Positions 7,276 through 16,873 of a stretch of 35,854 bases of DNA are shown here, in pieces. The notes beneath the pieces are model-generated. The model saw nothing but the letters and a program-made list of their open reading frames with translations. It searched no databases and had not been told where the DNA came from. Origin of the DNA: a virus; IMG/VR virus record IMGVR_UViG_3300035181_003098, positions 1-35,854 of that record; one strand, written 5' to 3'. Made by a program: the position numbers and the translations under genes. Within the stretch, counting starts at the first letter, position 1, and each line of letters opens with the position of its first letter.

Positions 7276-7528
7276 GTATGAATTTGGTAAAGGTCCATTT
7301 ATTATTGATAGTAGAGGCTACCAAAGAGTTCTTGCATTAATTAAAAATGACTTTGATGCTTATGTTGTATTTTATGATACTATCAATGAATCTACATATA
7401 TTGAAAGAGTTAAAAATAAATTTGAACCATCCTTCCAATCTTCTAATTTATGTGCAATAACCTCTGAAGAAGAGTATGCAAACATTTTATCTTTTTGTGT
7501 TGCTAATGAAATCATAAATACTATATAA
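7259..7528 (+). CDS. Hypothetical small protein
   Basis: This 89-residue protein starts at ATG inside the end of the MazG-like gene, behind AAAGG, and its stop codon overlaps the next start (TAATG). Alternating strands and two helices suggest a compact alpha/beta fold. I recognise no family. Confidence 0.65.
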   Translation: MQVLFKYEFGKGPFIIDSRGYQRVLALIKNDFDAYVVFYDTINESTYIERVKNKFEPSFQSSNLCAITSEEEYANILSFCVANEIINTI

Positions 7529-8082
7529 TGTTATCATTTCTTCATTTAGAAATAATTGATTTTATTTCTTTGAATTATCCTTTTCTTAAGATAGAAAAGG
7601 AATATAGAATTAAAAAAAGCAAACTTAGGCTTGATATTTATCTTCCCGATATTTCCCTTGGGATAGAAATTCAGGGAATACAGCATTATGAACAGAATCA
7701 GTTCTTTCATAAAACTTCCAATTCTTTCCTTGAGTCAAATCTCAGGGATCGTGAAAAGTATCTTCTATCTATAAACAATGGAATTTTTGTATTGTATGTT
7801 AAATATAACGAAGAGGATCCATTGAAAAAAATAAAAGCAACAATAAACAGGAGAATTTCTCTAATGGAATATGACAATGACATAATGTATATTGCAAATA
7901 GATTTCATAATGAAGATGAAATAGATAGATTAGTCTGTCCTGTTTGCAGGAACAGGTTTGATTTTAAAAATGAATTTTCCAAGGAATATGGAGAAACTTT
8001 TTCTGATGTTTGTTGTGGACGAAAATTTATTTTAGTCAATTCTGGCGATAAGTATATGACGATTACGGAGAAAATTAGATGA
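7528..8082 (+). CDS. PD-(D/E)XK-like endonuclease with C-terminal zinc ribbon
   Basis: This 184-residue protein is translationally coupled to both neighbours. Residues 28-60 read as a nuclease core: KLRLDIYLPDISLGIEIQGI gives the Asp (D35) and the Glu of an (E/Q)xQ-type motif, followed by QHYE. Then DREKYLLSINNGIFVLYVKY gives the conserved Lys-containing helix and final strand, as in Vsr/DUF559-like and EDxHD-type endonucleases. Near residues 130-165 CPVC and a later CC pair suggest a zinc ribbon. The same GIQHY core recurs in the intron endonuclease at 23604-24509. It may be a free-standing homing endonuclease or a DNA-processing enzyme of the phage. Confidence 0.6.
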   Translation: MLSFLHLEIIDFISLNYPFLKIEKEYRIKKSKLRLDIYLPDISLGIEIQGIQHYEQNQFFHKTSNSFLESNLRDREKYLLSINNGIFVLYVKYNEEDPLKKIKATINRRISLMEYDNDIMYIANRFHNEDEIDRLVCPVCRNRFDFKNEFSKEYGETFSDVCCGRKFILVNSGDKYMTITEKIR

Positions 8083-8735
8083 TTATAAATCATTTATCTA
8101 TTATACAGGATCTGTATAAAAAACATGGGGAAACTCTTTTTTTTACTAGTGAGTTTTCCGATTATTTAGAGCAGACAATTCAGAATAAAAGTCTTTCAGA
8201 ATTATTATTGTGTATTGCTTATGAAACGAAAGATTATGGTGATAGTATTGAAAAAAATGCAGTAACAGATAATGTTCAAAAGCTATTTGAATCATCAGAA
8301 AATACAATTTTAGTTAATAGTTCTTTTGAATCTATCTTTAATTATTATATGGCTGCTGGAATTTTCAATAAACATTTTGTTTTTAATAATAGGAATGATT
8401 ATTTAAAATTCTACTTATCTTGTGTTGATAAAAGCTATACTTCAGAGTCCATTCTTAATATTTTCAATAATTCATTTTCAAATTTAAGAAATTCATTTAT
8501 TAATTTTGAAAAAGCAATAGCTGGAGCTAAGAATGTGTCTGTTATTCAAAATTCTTTTTTAGCTAAAGAAAGTTTAGAATCTTATTCTTTGCTTGAAGCT
8601 CTTTCTGACCCTGATAGTTATCCAAATATAGATTCATCTTATGTTTACTTAGATCAAATAAATAATTCTGATTTTTTCAGTACAGCCTCTTCATTATTGT
8701 TCCAATGGTGTGTAAAAAATGCAAAAAGATCTTAA
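8079..8735 (+). CDS. Hypothetical protein
   Basis: This 218-residue protein has an ATG overlapping the preceding stop (ATGA). It is predominantly helical and rich in Ser, Asn and Phe, with no membrane segment or recognisable motif. It overlaps the next gene by 17 nt. It is the first of a run of genes to 12733 that I cannot assign and that appear to form one operon. Confidence 0.7.
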   Translation: MIINHLSIIQDLYKKHGETLFFTSEFSDYLEQTIQNKSLSELLLCIAYETKDYGDSIEKNAVTDNVQKLFESSENTILVNSSFESIFNYYMAAGIFNKHFVFNNRNDYLKFYLSCVDKSYTSESILNIFNNSFSNLRNSFINFEKAIAGAKNVSVIQNSFLAKESLESYSLLEALSDPDSYPNIDSSYVYLDQINNSDFFSTASSLLFQWCVKNAKRS

Positions 8736-9501
8736 GTGCTATGCTCTCATAGGATCAGATTTTGCTGTAGAAGATAGTGCTTCTGCTGATTATTTTTTCA
8801 CTATAATAAGTAAAACTTTTCCAGAACATAAATGGGAAAAAATATATACAGATGAAATTCCTCTTGATGGCAATATTTATATTTGTCTTCAAAATGCAAC
8901 TTCTGAACTTTACAAAAGTCTTGTTCAAAAGAAAATCTTTAAAGCAAAAGATATTCTTAAAGATTTTATTTATAATGAATCCTTTAAGATGTATGTATGC
9001 TCATTTAACTATGATCTTAATGCTATTAAAGAAAGCAGAGAGGTAAAAAAATCTGTATTTTCTTTTCTAACAAATATTGTTAAAGTTAATATTGATAAAA
9101 TTTCTGCAATTGAAGAAAAAGAAGATCTAAATGTTTTATCAGAGGTTATTACTTCTTCTACTGATACTATTATTGAGGATTCGCCTATTACTGATTCTCC
9201 ATCTATTATTGATGAAACTAAATTTACAATAGAAGAAATTGATTTTCTTATTGAAGACTTGGTATCTCAAATGATAGATGGAACCTCAAAAATTGCAGAT
9301 AAAGTTTTAGATAATTTTGAAGGAATAAAACTCTATTCTTCTAGTAACCCAAAGTATTTTATTACCTTGGCTTTATCTGGGAGAAAAGAATATGTCAACA
9401 AGGTCTTAATTAGTGAATTATTTATTATTCTTAAGGCTGCTAAAATGATGGGAACAGATAGCATAAAATTTAGTGTGAAGAAAAGTGCGATTCACAATTA
9501 A
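8719..9501 (+). CDS. Hypothetical two-domain protein
   Basis: This 260-residue protein has an N-terminal alpha/beta part (about 1-125; strands ALIGSD, NIYICLQN and KMYVCSFN). A Ser/Thr/Asp/Ile-rich linker follows (about 140-170, TSSTDTIIEDSPITDSPS). The helical C-terminal part is about 170-260. The strand pattern of the first part suggests a Rossmann-like or glycosylase-like fold, but no active-site motif is visible. It ends just before a terminator. Confidence 0.7.
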   Translation: MQKDLKCYALIGSDFAVEDSASADYFFTIISKTFPEHKWEKIYTDEIPLDGNIYICLQNATSELYKSLVQKKIFKAKDILKDFIYNESFKMYVCSFNYDLNAIKESREVKKSVFSFLTNIVKVNIDKISAIEEKEDLNVLSEVITSSTDTIIEDSPITDSPSIIDETKFTIEEIDFLIEDLVSQMIDGTSKIADKVLDNFEGIKLYSSSNPKYFITLALSGRKEYVNKVLISELFIILKAAKMMGTDSIKFSVKKSAIHN

Positions 9502-9551
9502 TGGAAATTGTCTAATATAGTAACAGATTTATGGAAAATGTTATGGAAAAT

Positions 9552-9587
9552 GGCTTGGGCTTATATTTTTAAGCAAGCCTTATTTTT
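9552..9587 (+). terminator. Intrinsic terminator
   Basis: GGCTTG(GG)CTTA pairs with TAAGCAAGCC across an AT loop, with a two-base bulge, and is followed by TTATTTTT. It lies 50 nt after the stop at 9501 and closes the operon that begins upstream. The region 9502-9619 holds nothing else that I can identify. Confidence 0.65.
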
Positions 9588-9619
9588 CACACATAATAAA
9601 ATTAAGGAATTAAGAAATA

Positions 9620-9820
9620 ATGGAAGAAGAAAAAGTTCTGGCAGATACTACTCAAGAGGACCTGCCTATTGAGAATATTGATATTATTAGAGTTTCAAGA
9701 TCTAATGATCAATTTCATTTTTTTGCACATGAAGATCTTACTAGTGCTGAATTAATATTTTTTATAAAGTATTTGAAGAATGACATTCTTCCAGCAATAA
9801 TAAGCAAAGAGATCTCATGA
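9620..9820 (+). CDS. Hypothetical small acidic protein
   Basis: This 66-residue protein starts at ATG behind AAGGAA. It is acidic at the N-terminus, with a FHFFAHEDLTSAELIFFIKYL stretch giving one probable amphipathic helix. I recognise no family. It is the first gene after the 9552-9587 terminator. Confidence 0.6.
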   Translation: MEEEKVLADTTQEDLPIENIDIIRVSRSNDQFHFFAHEDLTSAELIFFIKYLKNDILPAIISKEIS

Positions 9821-9857
9821 TATTGTTAAAATTTATCTAATTTATGGAGACATCATC

Positions 9858-10718
9858 ATGTCTATAGATGATACTATTTTTCTTTTTAAAGTATATCTGT
9901 TGAAAAAATTTAAGCCTAGTAATTATAATATTGGGTATGATTATATTAACAGATATAAACTTGAAAATATTTTGTTTGATGGTGTCTCCTATGAATTAGG
10001 CAAAGAAAACAAAATCTTTGAAAAAGAAATACTTAGTGATTTATGTAAAAGAATTTCTAACCTTACTTTCAATGAAGGGTTTACAGAGTCTTTATCTAAA
10101 GAATATTTACTTAAGATTTACTCATTGAATGAGATAGATTTAAATCAAATTGCTGAAAGTTCTCAGAAATATAATTTTTTTTCTCCTTTTGGAATAAATG
10201 ATTTTGAAACATTTTTTATTACAAATCAAGAAAATCATTTTAAAACTCGTGGATCAATACGTCTTTCAGATTTTATTCATCAAAAAACTTATCAAAATAT
10301 TTATAGTATCATTAAAAATCCTAAATTTAGTGAATTTGAAATAGAATTTTTACACTCATTAATAAAAGATACCTATGTTTATGATGATCTTCTTGGAGTT
10401 CATTATAACATTCCCCTTTCAGCTGTTATTTTTGGTTCAAAAATATCAGAAAATTCTATATTTTTGATTTTTGTCAATTTATTGTTTTTTACTGATTTTA
10501 ATTGTGCTATTTTGTACCTTGAAATAGAGAATGAACGAAATGAATTATCAAAAATCAGCTTTATTGAAAAATTAATAGAGCAAATTAATTATGGATCTTT
10601 TGTTTCTGTTTTTAATAATGCCAAAACTATATCAAGAAGATTTTCTCCTGATCCTTTCTGTGATATTGCAAATTTTGACTTTGTTAATATTGCAGAAATG
10701 ATTTATGAAAAATCTTAA
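9858..10718 (+). CDS. Hypothetical protein
   Basis: This 286-residue protein starts at ATG behind TGGAGA. It is rich in Phe, Ile, Asn and Lys, with mixed helix and strand and no clear motif. It overlaps the next gene by 14 nt, which suggests coupled translation. A hydrophobic stretch near residues 194-215 (SIFLIFVNLLFFTDFNCAIL) could be a buried strand-helix pair rather than a membrane segment. Confidence 0.7.
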   Translation: MSIDDTIFLFKVYLLKKFKPSNYNIGYDYINRYKLENILFDGVSYELGKENKIFEKEILSDLCKRISNLTFNEGFTESLSKEYLLKIYSLNEIDLNQIAESSQKYNFFSPFGINDFETFFITNQENHFKTRGSIRLSDFIHQKTYQNIYSIIKNPKFSEFEIEFLHSLIKDTYVYDDLLGVHYNIPLSAVIFGSKISENSIFLIFVNLLFFTDFNCAILYLEIENERNELSKISFIEKLIEQINYGSFVSVFNNAKTISRRFSPDPFCDIANFDFVNIAEMIYEKS

Positions 10719-11295
10719 TGATGAAGAATTGTTATTAAATTTTCTTTCTAAAAATGCAGTATCTATTTTTTCTGAAATGAAAAGATTTAGAGTAGAAGTC
10801 TTTAAGGAAAAATTTGAGGATATAAATGGTTATTCTTCTATATTATCTGAAATACTTAAAGACTTCTATCTATTTTTTAAAAAGAAAACATCAGATAGTA
10901 TCAGTTACTTTGTTTTTTATTATTTTTTTCAGTCTTATTATTTTTCAGATCCAGAAAATTTCTTCATGTATGATGAAGATTTTATTCAAACTTTAATAGT
11001 TAATTCTTTTATTTCGTTTGATAGGATGTTGAGAAAATACTATTCTAAAAAGAATTTAGAAAAAATGGACTATGCTATCAGTATCAATACTTTTATTGCT
11101 AGGAACTTTTCAAGAGTAATGGTCTTTGAATTTAAGAACATGAAAAGGGTTATGGAGACTGAAGTAAAAAAACCTTGTTCTTTTTATTCTAATATTTCTG
11201 AATCAATATCTAATCTACCAGATTTAGGTTATTTTGATTCTGATTTTTCTTTTAATATAGAGAGTTTAAATAAAATATATGGCACTGACATCTAA
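10705..11295 (+). CDS. Hypothetical helical protein
   Basis: This 196-residue protein starts inside the end of the previous gene. It is helical, very rich in Phe and Tyr, and has no recognisable motif. Overlaps on both sides (14 and 17 nt) place it in a translationally coupled set with the flanking unknown proteins, so the three may work together. Confidence 0.7.
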   Translation: MKNLNDEELLLNFLSKNAVSIFSEMKRFRVEVFKEKFEDINGYSSILSEILKDFYLFFKKKTSDSISYFVFYYFFQSYYFSDPENFFMYDEDFIQTLIVNSFISFDRMLRKYYSKKNLEKMDYAISINTFIARNFSRVMVFEFKNMKRVMETEVKKPCSFYSNISESISNLPDLGYFDSDFSFNIESLNKIYGTDI

Positions 11296-12733
11296 AGAAG
11301 TTTTGCTTGATGCTTATCTTGGAGAATATCTGATAAGAAAAGAGCAGAAAAAAATACACAAAATAAAAGATAATGCAAATAGTTTGCGTCAATCTCTTCG
11401 TAATTCAATTCTTTTTATTTATAAAAAATACATTGTTCCTAAAAAAGTTATAGTTCCTGATTTAGGTGAAAATGTAGATTTTATTTTTGAAAATCCATAT
11501 TTTGAAATAAATTTTAAAGCCTGTACTGAATTAAATAAAAATGATTATGATTTTTATTCTATTTCAGTTAGAGATAATATTTTTACAAAAATTGCTATTT
11601 CACTTTCATCACTAGTTCCTCCAGAGACTATTAAATGGAAATTTAGAGGAGATACTAATTGGTATTTTCCACATAAAAATTCTATTGGATTAAATTTTAT
11701 TTCTAGTGGTGGTGGATGGGATAATTCTTCTAGATATGCATTTTTTGGATTTAGTGCTTTGCTTGATGGGTACTACCCAATAATTGAAAAGATAATTCCT
11801 CTTCAGCTTAATGCTTCTCGTGTTTCTTATATTAATTCTGATAGTGTTAGTCTTAATGGTATAGTTGACTTTAAATATATGGCTAAAACTACTCATAATT
11901 GTCAGTCTCTTCCTGTCGATATGTCTAATTCTATTCCTTTTGTTGCTCCATCTGTTTTGATTAAAAATACTGTTAATAATCCAGATGTTGAATTAAAGGA
12001 AAAATTTACAGCAGAAATTTGTAATTTTATTTCTGGGGTATGTAAAGAAGAAAGAATTGAGATTATTTTAGGAGAAAAATATTTCAATTGTGTGTCTTTA
12101 GATACTAAATTTATGAATTTATCTTTTGAGATAGGTTTTGATGTCTCTTACTATGATTTTAAGTATACTAAAAGTATAATGAGGCTTGTTAAGGAATATA
12201 TTGATTTTTGTTTAATTTATGAATCACGTAAATCTTATAACATAATTGAGAATAAAGATCTTTTATCACTTCCTATCTTTAATGATTTATTTACTTTTGT
12301 ATTAAAAGTACTTCTTCCAAAAATAAAGAAGTGTCAAGTTGAATTTTATTCTTCTTATGCAAATGTTGATTTCACTACATTGGATTTTATGATTTTTACT
12401 TTTAATTCTATGGATTCAAATAATCCTGATTCTAGGATTAAAAAATTAGAATCTAGTGAATCTAATCTTTATACTGAAACAACTATTGATCATTCTTATA
12501 TATTTAAGGATAGAAAAAATGACGCTGTTTTATTTAAAAAGATTTATGGTGAAAATTTTGTGTACAATAATTGTTCTCATTGGACATACATTGGAGATAA
12601 AATTTCAGAGGGATTGACTCATAAACTTGAATTAAAAATTGATAATGAGAGTAGTGTTTTCACTATAAAGACTTTTCTTGAAACTTTATCAATTATAGAT
12701 GGAAATATTGTTCAAAATCCAGTTGGAGAATAA
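11279..12733 (+). CDS. Large hypothetical protein
   Basis: This 484-residue protein has a basic, coiled-coil-like N-terminus (about 15-40, RKEQKKIHKIKDNANSLR) followed by a long mixed alpha/beta region. The segment GGGWDNSSRYAFFGF near residue 142 is a Gly-rich turn. I recognise no family; the size, absence of enzyme motifs and N-terminal helix are compatible with a structural protein, but nothing proves it. It ends 7 nt before the primase-helicase gene. Confidence 0.7.
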   Translation: MALTSKEVLLDAYLGEYLIRKEQKKIHKIKDNANSLRQSLRNSILFIYKKYIVPKKVIVPDLGENVDFIFENPYFEINFKACTELNKNDYDFYSISVRDNIFTKIAISLSSLVPPETIKWKFRGDTNWYFPHKNSIGLNFISSGGGWDNSSRYAFFGFSALLDGYYPIIEKIIPLQLNASRVSYINSDSVSLNGIVDFKYMAKTTHNCQSLPVDMSNSIPFVAPSVLIKNTVNNPDVELKEKFTAEICNFISGVCKEERIEIILGEKYFNCVSLDTKFMNLSFEIGFDVSYYDFKYTKSIMRLVKEYIDFCLIYESRKSYNIIENKDLLSLPIFNDLFTFVLKVLLPKIKKCQVEFYSSYANVDFTTLDFMIFTFNSMDSNNPDSRIKKLESSESNLYTETTIDHSYIFKDRKNDAVLFKKIYGENFVYNNCSHWTYIGDKISEGLTHKLELKIDNESSVFTIKTFLETLSIIDGNIVQNPVGE

Positions 12734-12740
12734 AAAAATA

Positions 12741-15548
12741 ATGACAGTTAAAACTGAAATGATGGAAGATGCCATTAGAGAAATTAAAAAAAACCTAAAA
12801 GGTTATCTTGATCATGAAGGAGTTGAATCTCAAAATAATCGGTATTTATGTATTAATCCTGATCATGATGATACTCATCCTTCTGCTACAATTTTTACTG
12901 ATGATAATGGTGGACAACATTTAAAGTGTTGGTCGTGTTTGCCAGGACATGAAAATGTCCTGACTAATTTTGGATATAAAGAAATTTCTAAAATAGACAT
13001 TGGTGAAACTGTATTAGATTTAAATGGAAATTTTTCAAAAGTTACAAATAAAATCGAAACAAAAAATAAAGAATGTGATATATATAAAATTTCAACTTTT
13101 TCATATAATCATGGAATAGAAGTTACTGACGATCATAGAGTCTTTTGTCTTGACGATCTTACTTGTGATAAAAGTAAAACTAATTTTTTTTGTAATAAGG
13201 ATCAATGTTCATATTTTTTGAAAAAAAGATGTAATCCAAAAAAAATAAATTTAGAGATAAAAGTAGTTGAAGCTAAAGATTTAACCTTAAATCATATGCT
13301 TCTTACTCCTATTTATTCTCCTAAAAAAGAATATAATTTTGTTTTTCATGATAAAAATACTGTTTTTAGTTTTGAAGAGGACATGTATTGGCTTTTTGGT
13401 TTATACCTAGCAGAAGGAAGTACTTATGGTAAAAGAGTTGTTGAATTTTCACTTCATAAAAAAGAAATAGATTTTACTCATAAGATAATAGAAATATCAA
13501 AAAAATATTTTAATGCAAATTGTTCAATTAAGAAAAAAGACTCTTCAAATGGAATTGCTATCAGAGTTCACTCTTCCATTTTTTTTAGACTTATTTCAAG
13601 TATTTTTAGTGGAGTATGTGATACTAAAAGTATTCCTTTTGATTTTGTTGATTTGAATTTCAATAATAAAAAATCCTTTATTCAAGGTATTTTTGATGGT
13701 GATGCTTGTAAGGCAAGTGGATGTTTAACTCTTACTAATTCAAATATAGTAAAATATTGTCATGATGCATTATTAACATTTGAAATTATTTCTTCATATT
13801 CTGAAAATGACTCTTATATTTCTATGGATGGTATTGAAAGAAAAAAAACATATTCTATTAATCCTATAGGTATAAATATTTTTGATTTTTTTAAAACTGG
13901 GATTGTAAATTACACTTATACAAATCACAAATCTTTTTTTGTCACTATTTCTGGAGTAAGATATTTAGCTTCTGGAATATCTAATATTGATATTTCCAAA
14001 AATAAATATTCTTCTGTTTTTGATATAACAGTAGATGGCTCCAAATCATTTGTAACAAAAGGGTTTGTAGTTCATAACTGTAGCGCGACTTATGATGTTT
14101 TTGCTGCTGCTCATATTTTGTCTAATAAACCTGTATCTGGAACTGGATTCTTTACGGAAACAGTTCCTTATCTTGCTGAAATGTTTGGTGTTACCATACC
14201 AGAATATTCAATAACAGACAGAGAAAGAGATGAAATTATGTTGTATAGACTTTATCGTGATGCAGCTAATTATATAATTTCTTATTCTGAAGATGCTATT
14301 CCAGATAATGTGATGCATGAGCTTGTTAAGAGGAATTGGCTTGACATAAAAAAGATTAAGAATCTTGGTGTTGGATATGTTGTATCCTATGATCATTTTA
14401 GGTCCCATTTAAGGTCTATGGGGCATACAGTCAAAAGTATTGAAGAATCTGGTTTATCTGATCCATATCTTTTTAATGAACGTAGACTGATATTTACATA
14501 TAATGATGAACATGGTAGACCTGTTGGATTCATTGGGCGTAATTTGGATTATGACGGAATTAAAGATCCTGAAACACATCAGTATCATAAAGGTCCAAAA
14601 TATGTTTTTAATAAGACTCCTTCTATAGGAATTAAGCTTCTTAAAAAGGAGCAACGTTTATACCTGTTTGACAAGGCAAGAAAGAGTGAGGCTCCAACCT
14701 TATTTATAGTTGAAGGTCAACCTGATAGTATTTCTTTCCATTATAGTGGACATGACAACTTTGTTTCTTTGTCTGGAACATCTATGACATTAGAGCATTT
14801 TGAACTTCTAAGGCGTTATGGAATTTATGATGTAGTCATATGCCTAGATAATGATTCACCAGGACAGAAGGCTGCAGAATCTCTTATTGATACCATCTTG
14901 AAACACGTTAATGATATACGTGTAAGGTTTATGTTTTTGCCAATGGTTAATGGTGAAAAAATAGATCCAGATCTTATGGCTAGAGATGGTAGATCTAGTG
15001 AGTTTTTTGATTTACCTAAAGTTTCTCCTTTTGACTTTACATTAACTAAAATAGTAACAGAATTTGAAGATTCTGATCCTGAATTTATTTGTAATAAAGT
15101 TCTTCCAATTATTGTATCTGACCCTTCTTCAATAAGAAGGGAAACAATGGTTTCTATGTTGTCATCTGTAACAGGAATAAGTGAAAGAGCTTTAAAGGAT
15201 GAATTAAAAAGACTTTTAGAAAATAAAGATCAAAAAGTAATAAAACTTAAGAAGGATATTGTTGATCGTCTTTCTCATAAAATTGGCAATACTGACTCTA
15301 CTAATGAGGTTGAAGCATTACTTTCTGAAACTCTTGAAAGTTTTAGACAGATTGATAAGGAGGCTTCTTCTGAAACTCTTGAGCCAAAAACATTGCTTGG
15401 TAATCTTCTTGAAATAAAAAGATATGAAGAAGGAGATGCTTTAATTGACTATATTAAAGTTGATCCTAATCTTGAAATATTCATGAAGACAATTGAGGGA
15501 GACCTTAGTCAGAAAATGATCCTAATTCCAGCGCAACCCAATGTAGGT
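12741..15548 (+). CDS. Primase-helicase (DnaG-DnaB fusion), exon 1 with intein
   Basis: This exon encodes 936 residues including a 381-residue intein. The extein begins with a CHC2-type zinc finger (Cys37, His42, Cys63 and, after protein splicing, the +1 Cys). It continues with the TOPRIM domain (TLFIVEGQPDS with its Glu and VVICLDNDSPG with DxD). A linker then leads to the start of a RecA-type helicase domain, ending inside Walker A (AQPNVG). The reading frame continues 28 codons into the intron and stops at 15632. Joined to 16006-16848 the extein is about 836 residues. The protein would lay primers and unwind DNA at the phage fork with the DnaE-type polymerase. The start ATG 12741 follows GGAG by 12 nt; ATG 12759 is an alternative. 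Confidence 0.88.
12936..14078 (+). mobile_element. Intein in the primase zinc finger, with LAGLIDADG domain
   Basis: This 381-residue intein starts at Cys (CLPGHENVLTNFGYKEI, block A) and has block B as VTDDHRVFC (TxxH-like). Two LAGLIDADG motifs are visible, LFGLYLAEGS and IQGIFDGDA. It ends SFVTKGFVVHN followed by Cys+1 (block F/G). Excision joins CWS to CSATYDVF and restores the zinc finger's second CxxC. All splicing residues (Cys1, block-B His, His-Asn, Cys+1) are present, so it should be active, and the endonuclease looks intact. Confidence 0.92.
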
Positions 15549-16005
15549 GGTTGCTTTTTATGTATAATTCTATTTGATATTGTGTTTTGCCGGTATCAAA
15601 TTATTTCTATACATAATATAAAAAGGCAATAACTGCCCACTCATAAAGTAACTTATGAGTGCACACTCCGACTAATTGCGGGAATACCTTATAGCTTCAA
15701 ATACTACTTATAGATGGTGACATACTATAATACCGTTAGAGTAATAATTCATAACGGCATAGTGAAAATTTTGAAGATTGGTAAATCGGCGCAGCAAAGC
15801 TTCTTTATAAGAAGTGAGTTCAACGACTAGTAAATCCTATATTGTGCAGTAGGTCTAGAGCCAAGTGGTGCCAGTAGGCTTAAATCGAAACGTTGGAGGC
15901 CCTATCAGCTTGTCTGAGGGTTGATATATAGTCTGGTCTATATGGAAACATATAGTCGCGCATAAAGGCGCACAGAATGATTAACGAACCTTCTGGAACA
16001 TAACG
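15549..16005 (+). mobile_element. Group I intron 1 (primase-helicase), no endonuclease
   Basis: This is a 457-nt intron without a gene. Core elements in order are P (AATTGCGGGAA, about 15675), Q (AATCGGCGCAGC, about 15785), R (GTTCAACGACTA, about 15820) and S (GATATAGTCTG, about 15926). They are followed by a P9 hairpin with GAAA tetraloop (CTATATG/CATATAG). The 5' splice site is placed after T15548 and the 3' site after G16005. This joins GGT to AAA ACT and rebuilds Walker A as NVGKTT. A 5' site after T15551 (NVGGKTT) is possible. P1 pairing is weak (AGGT with GCTT). Confidence 0.87.
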
Positions 16006-16848
16006 AAAACTACTTTATTTGTAAATCTCATTCACTCAATTATTAAAAACAATCCAGATTATGTAGTTGGATTTTTATCTATTGATGATTCATTGAAGGA
16101 ACTAGTGCCTCGTTTTATTTGTTACAATGTAATAGACCGTAATGGAATTAATTCTGATGCAGGTCTTACTTATACTATAAATCATTTTTCTACTCCTGTT
16201 CTTTATAAGGATTATCCTTTTTATTCGCATATGATGAATGAAAGGAATATAGCCTTTAGAGAAATAGGTGGATGGGTAAATGAAGGGCGATTAATTCTTT
16301 TAGATAGTGAGAATGGAAGAAGTTTTGATTTTCTTGCTTCTAGTATTAGAAACATAAGAGATAAACATCCATCAAAAAAAGTTTTATTCTTTTTAGATAA
16401 TCTTCATTTACTTACAAGTGAATCATGGTCTGAATCTGGATATGATAGAATTAAAAAATTATCACATGAAGTTAAGGCTTTATGCGTAAATGCTAATGCT
16501 ACCATAATCTCTACTGTAGAACTTAGAAAGTTAGTAAAAGGTCAAAAGGCTGACAATAATGATTTAGCAGGGAGTGCAAGTCTTGCTTATGATGCTAATG
16601 CTATTGCTATTCTTTCTTCTGAATTAGATATGGATCCAGATTCAAGCAAATACTTTAGACACGGGACTTCTACAAGGAAATACCCAATTATTGAATGCAA
16701 TATTAGTAAAAATAAAATTGCTTCATTTAAGGGTCTTTTGTATAGCAAACTTTATGCGTCTCAAGCATATTATCAATTCATTTCAGAGTTGGAATTTAAT
16801 TCACTTTATGGCGATACAGAAGCTGAAGAGTACGCAAAAAGTGTTTAG
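16006..16848 (+). CDS. Primase-helicase, exon 2 (RecA-type helicase domain)
   Basis: This exon encodes 280 residues. It begins KTTLFVNLIHSII, completing the Walker A lysine and threonine cut off in exon 1. Next come GFLSIDDSLKEL (H1a-like) and a Walker B strand VLFFLDNLHLL. Then STVELRK and a Gly/Ser-containing loop (DLAGSASLAYDANAIAIL) resemble the H3/H4 region of DnaB-family helicases. Read alone, the first in-frame start is at 16093, which would lack the P-loop; the exon therefore only makes sense after splicing. A 25-nt gap with AGGAT separates it from the next gene. Confidence 0.88.
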   Translation, partial: KTTLFVNLIHSIIKNNPDYVVGFLSIDDSLKELVPRFICYNVIDRNGINSDAGLTYTINHFSTPVLYKDYPFYSHMMNERNIAFREIGGWVNEGRLILLDSENGRSFDFLASSIRNIRDKHPSKKVLFFLDNLHLLTSESWSESGYDRIKKLSHEVKALCVNANATIISTVELRKLVKGQKADNNDLAGSASLAYDANAIAILSSELDMDPDSSKYFRHGTSTRKYPIIECNISKNKIASFKGLLYSKLYASQAYYQFISELEFNSLYGDTEAEEYAKSV

Positions 16849-16873
16849 TAAATCTATTTATAGGATATAGAAA

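Noticed and set aside
15549-15632. C-terminal tail of the primase after Walker A
   Set aside because: The 28 codons are the 5' end of intron 1; the helicase sequence resumes at 16006.
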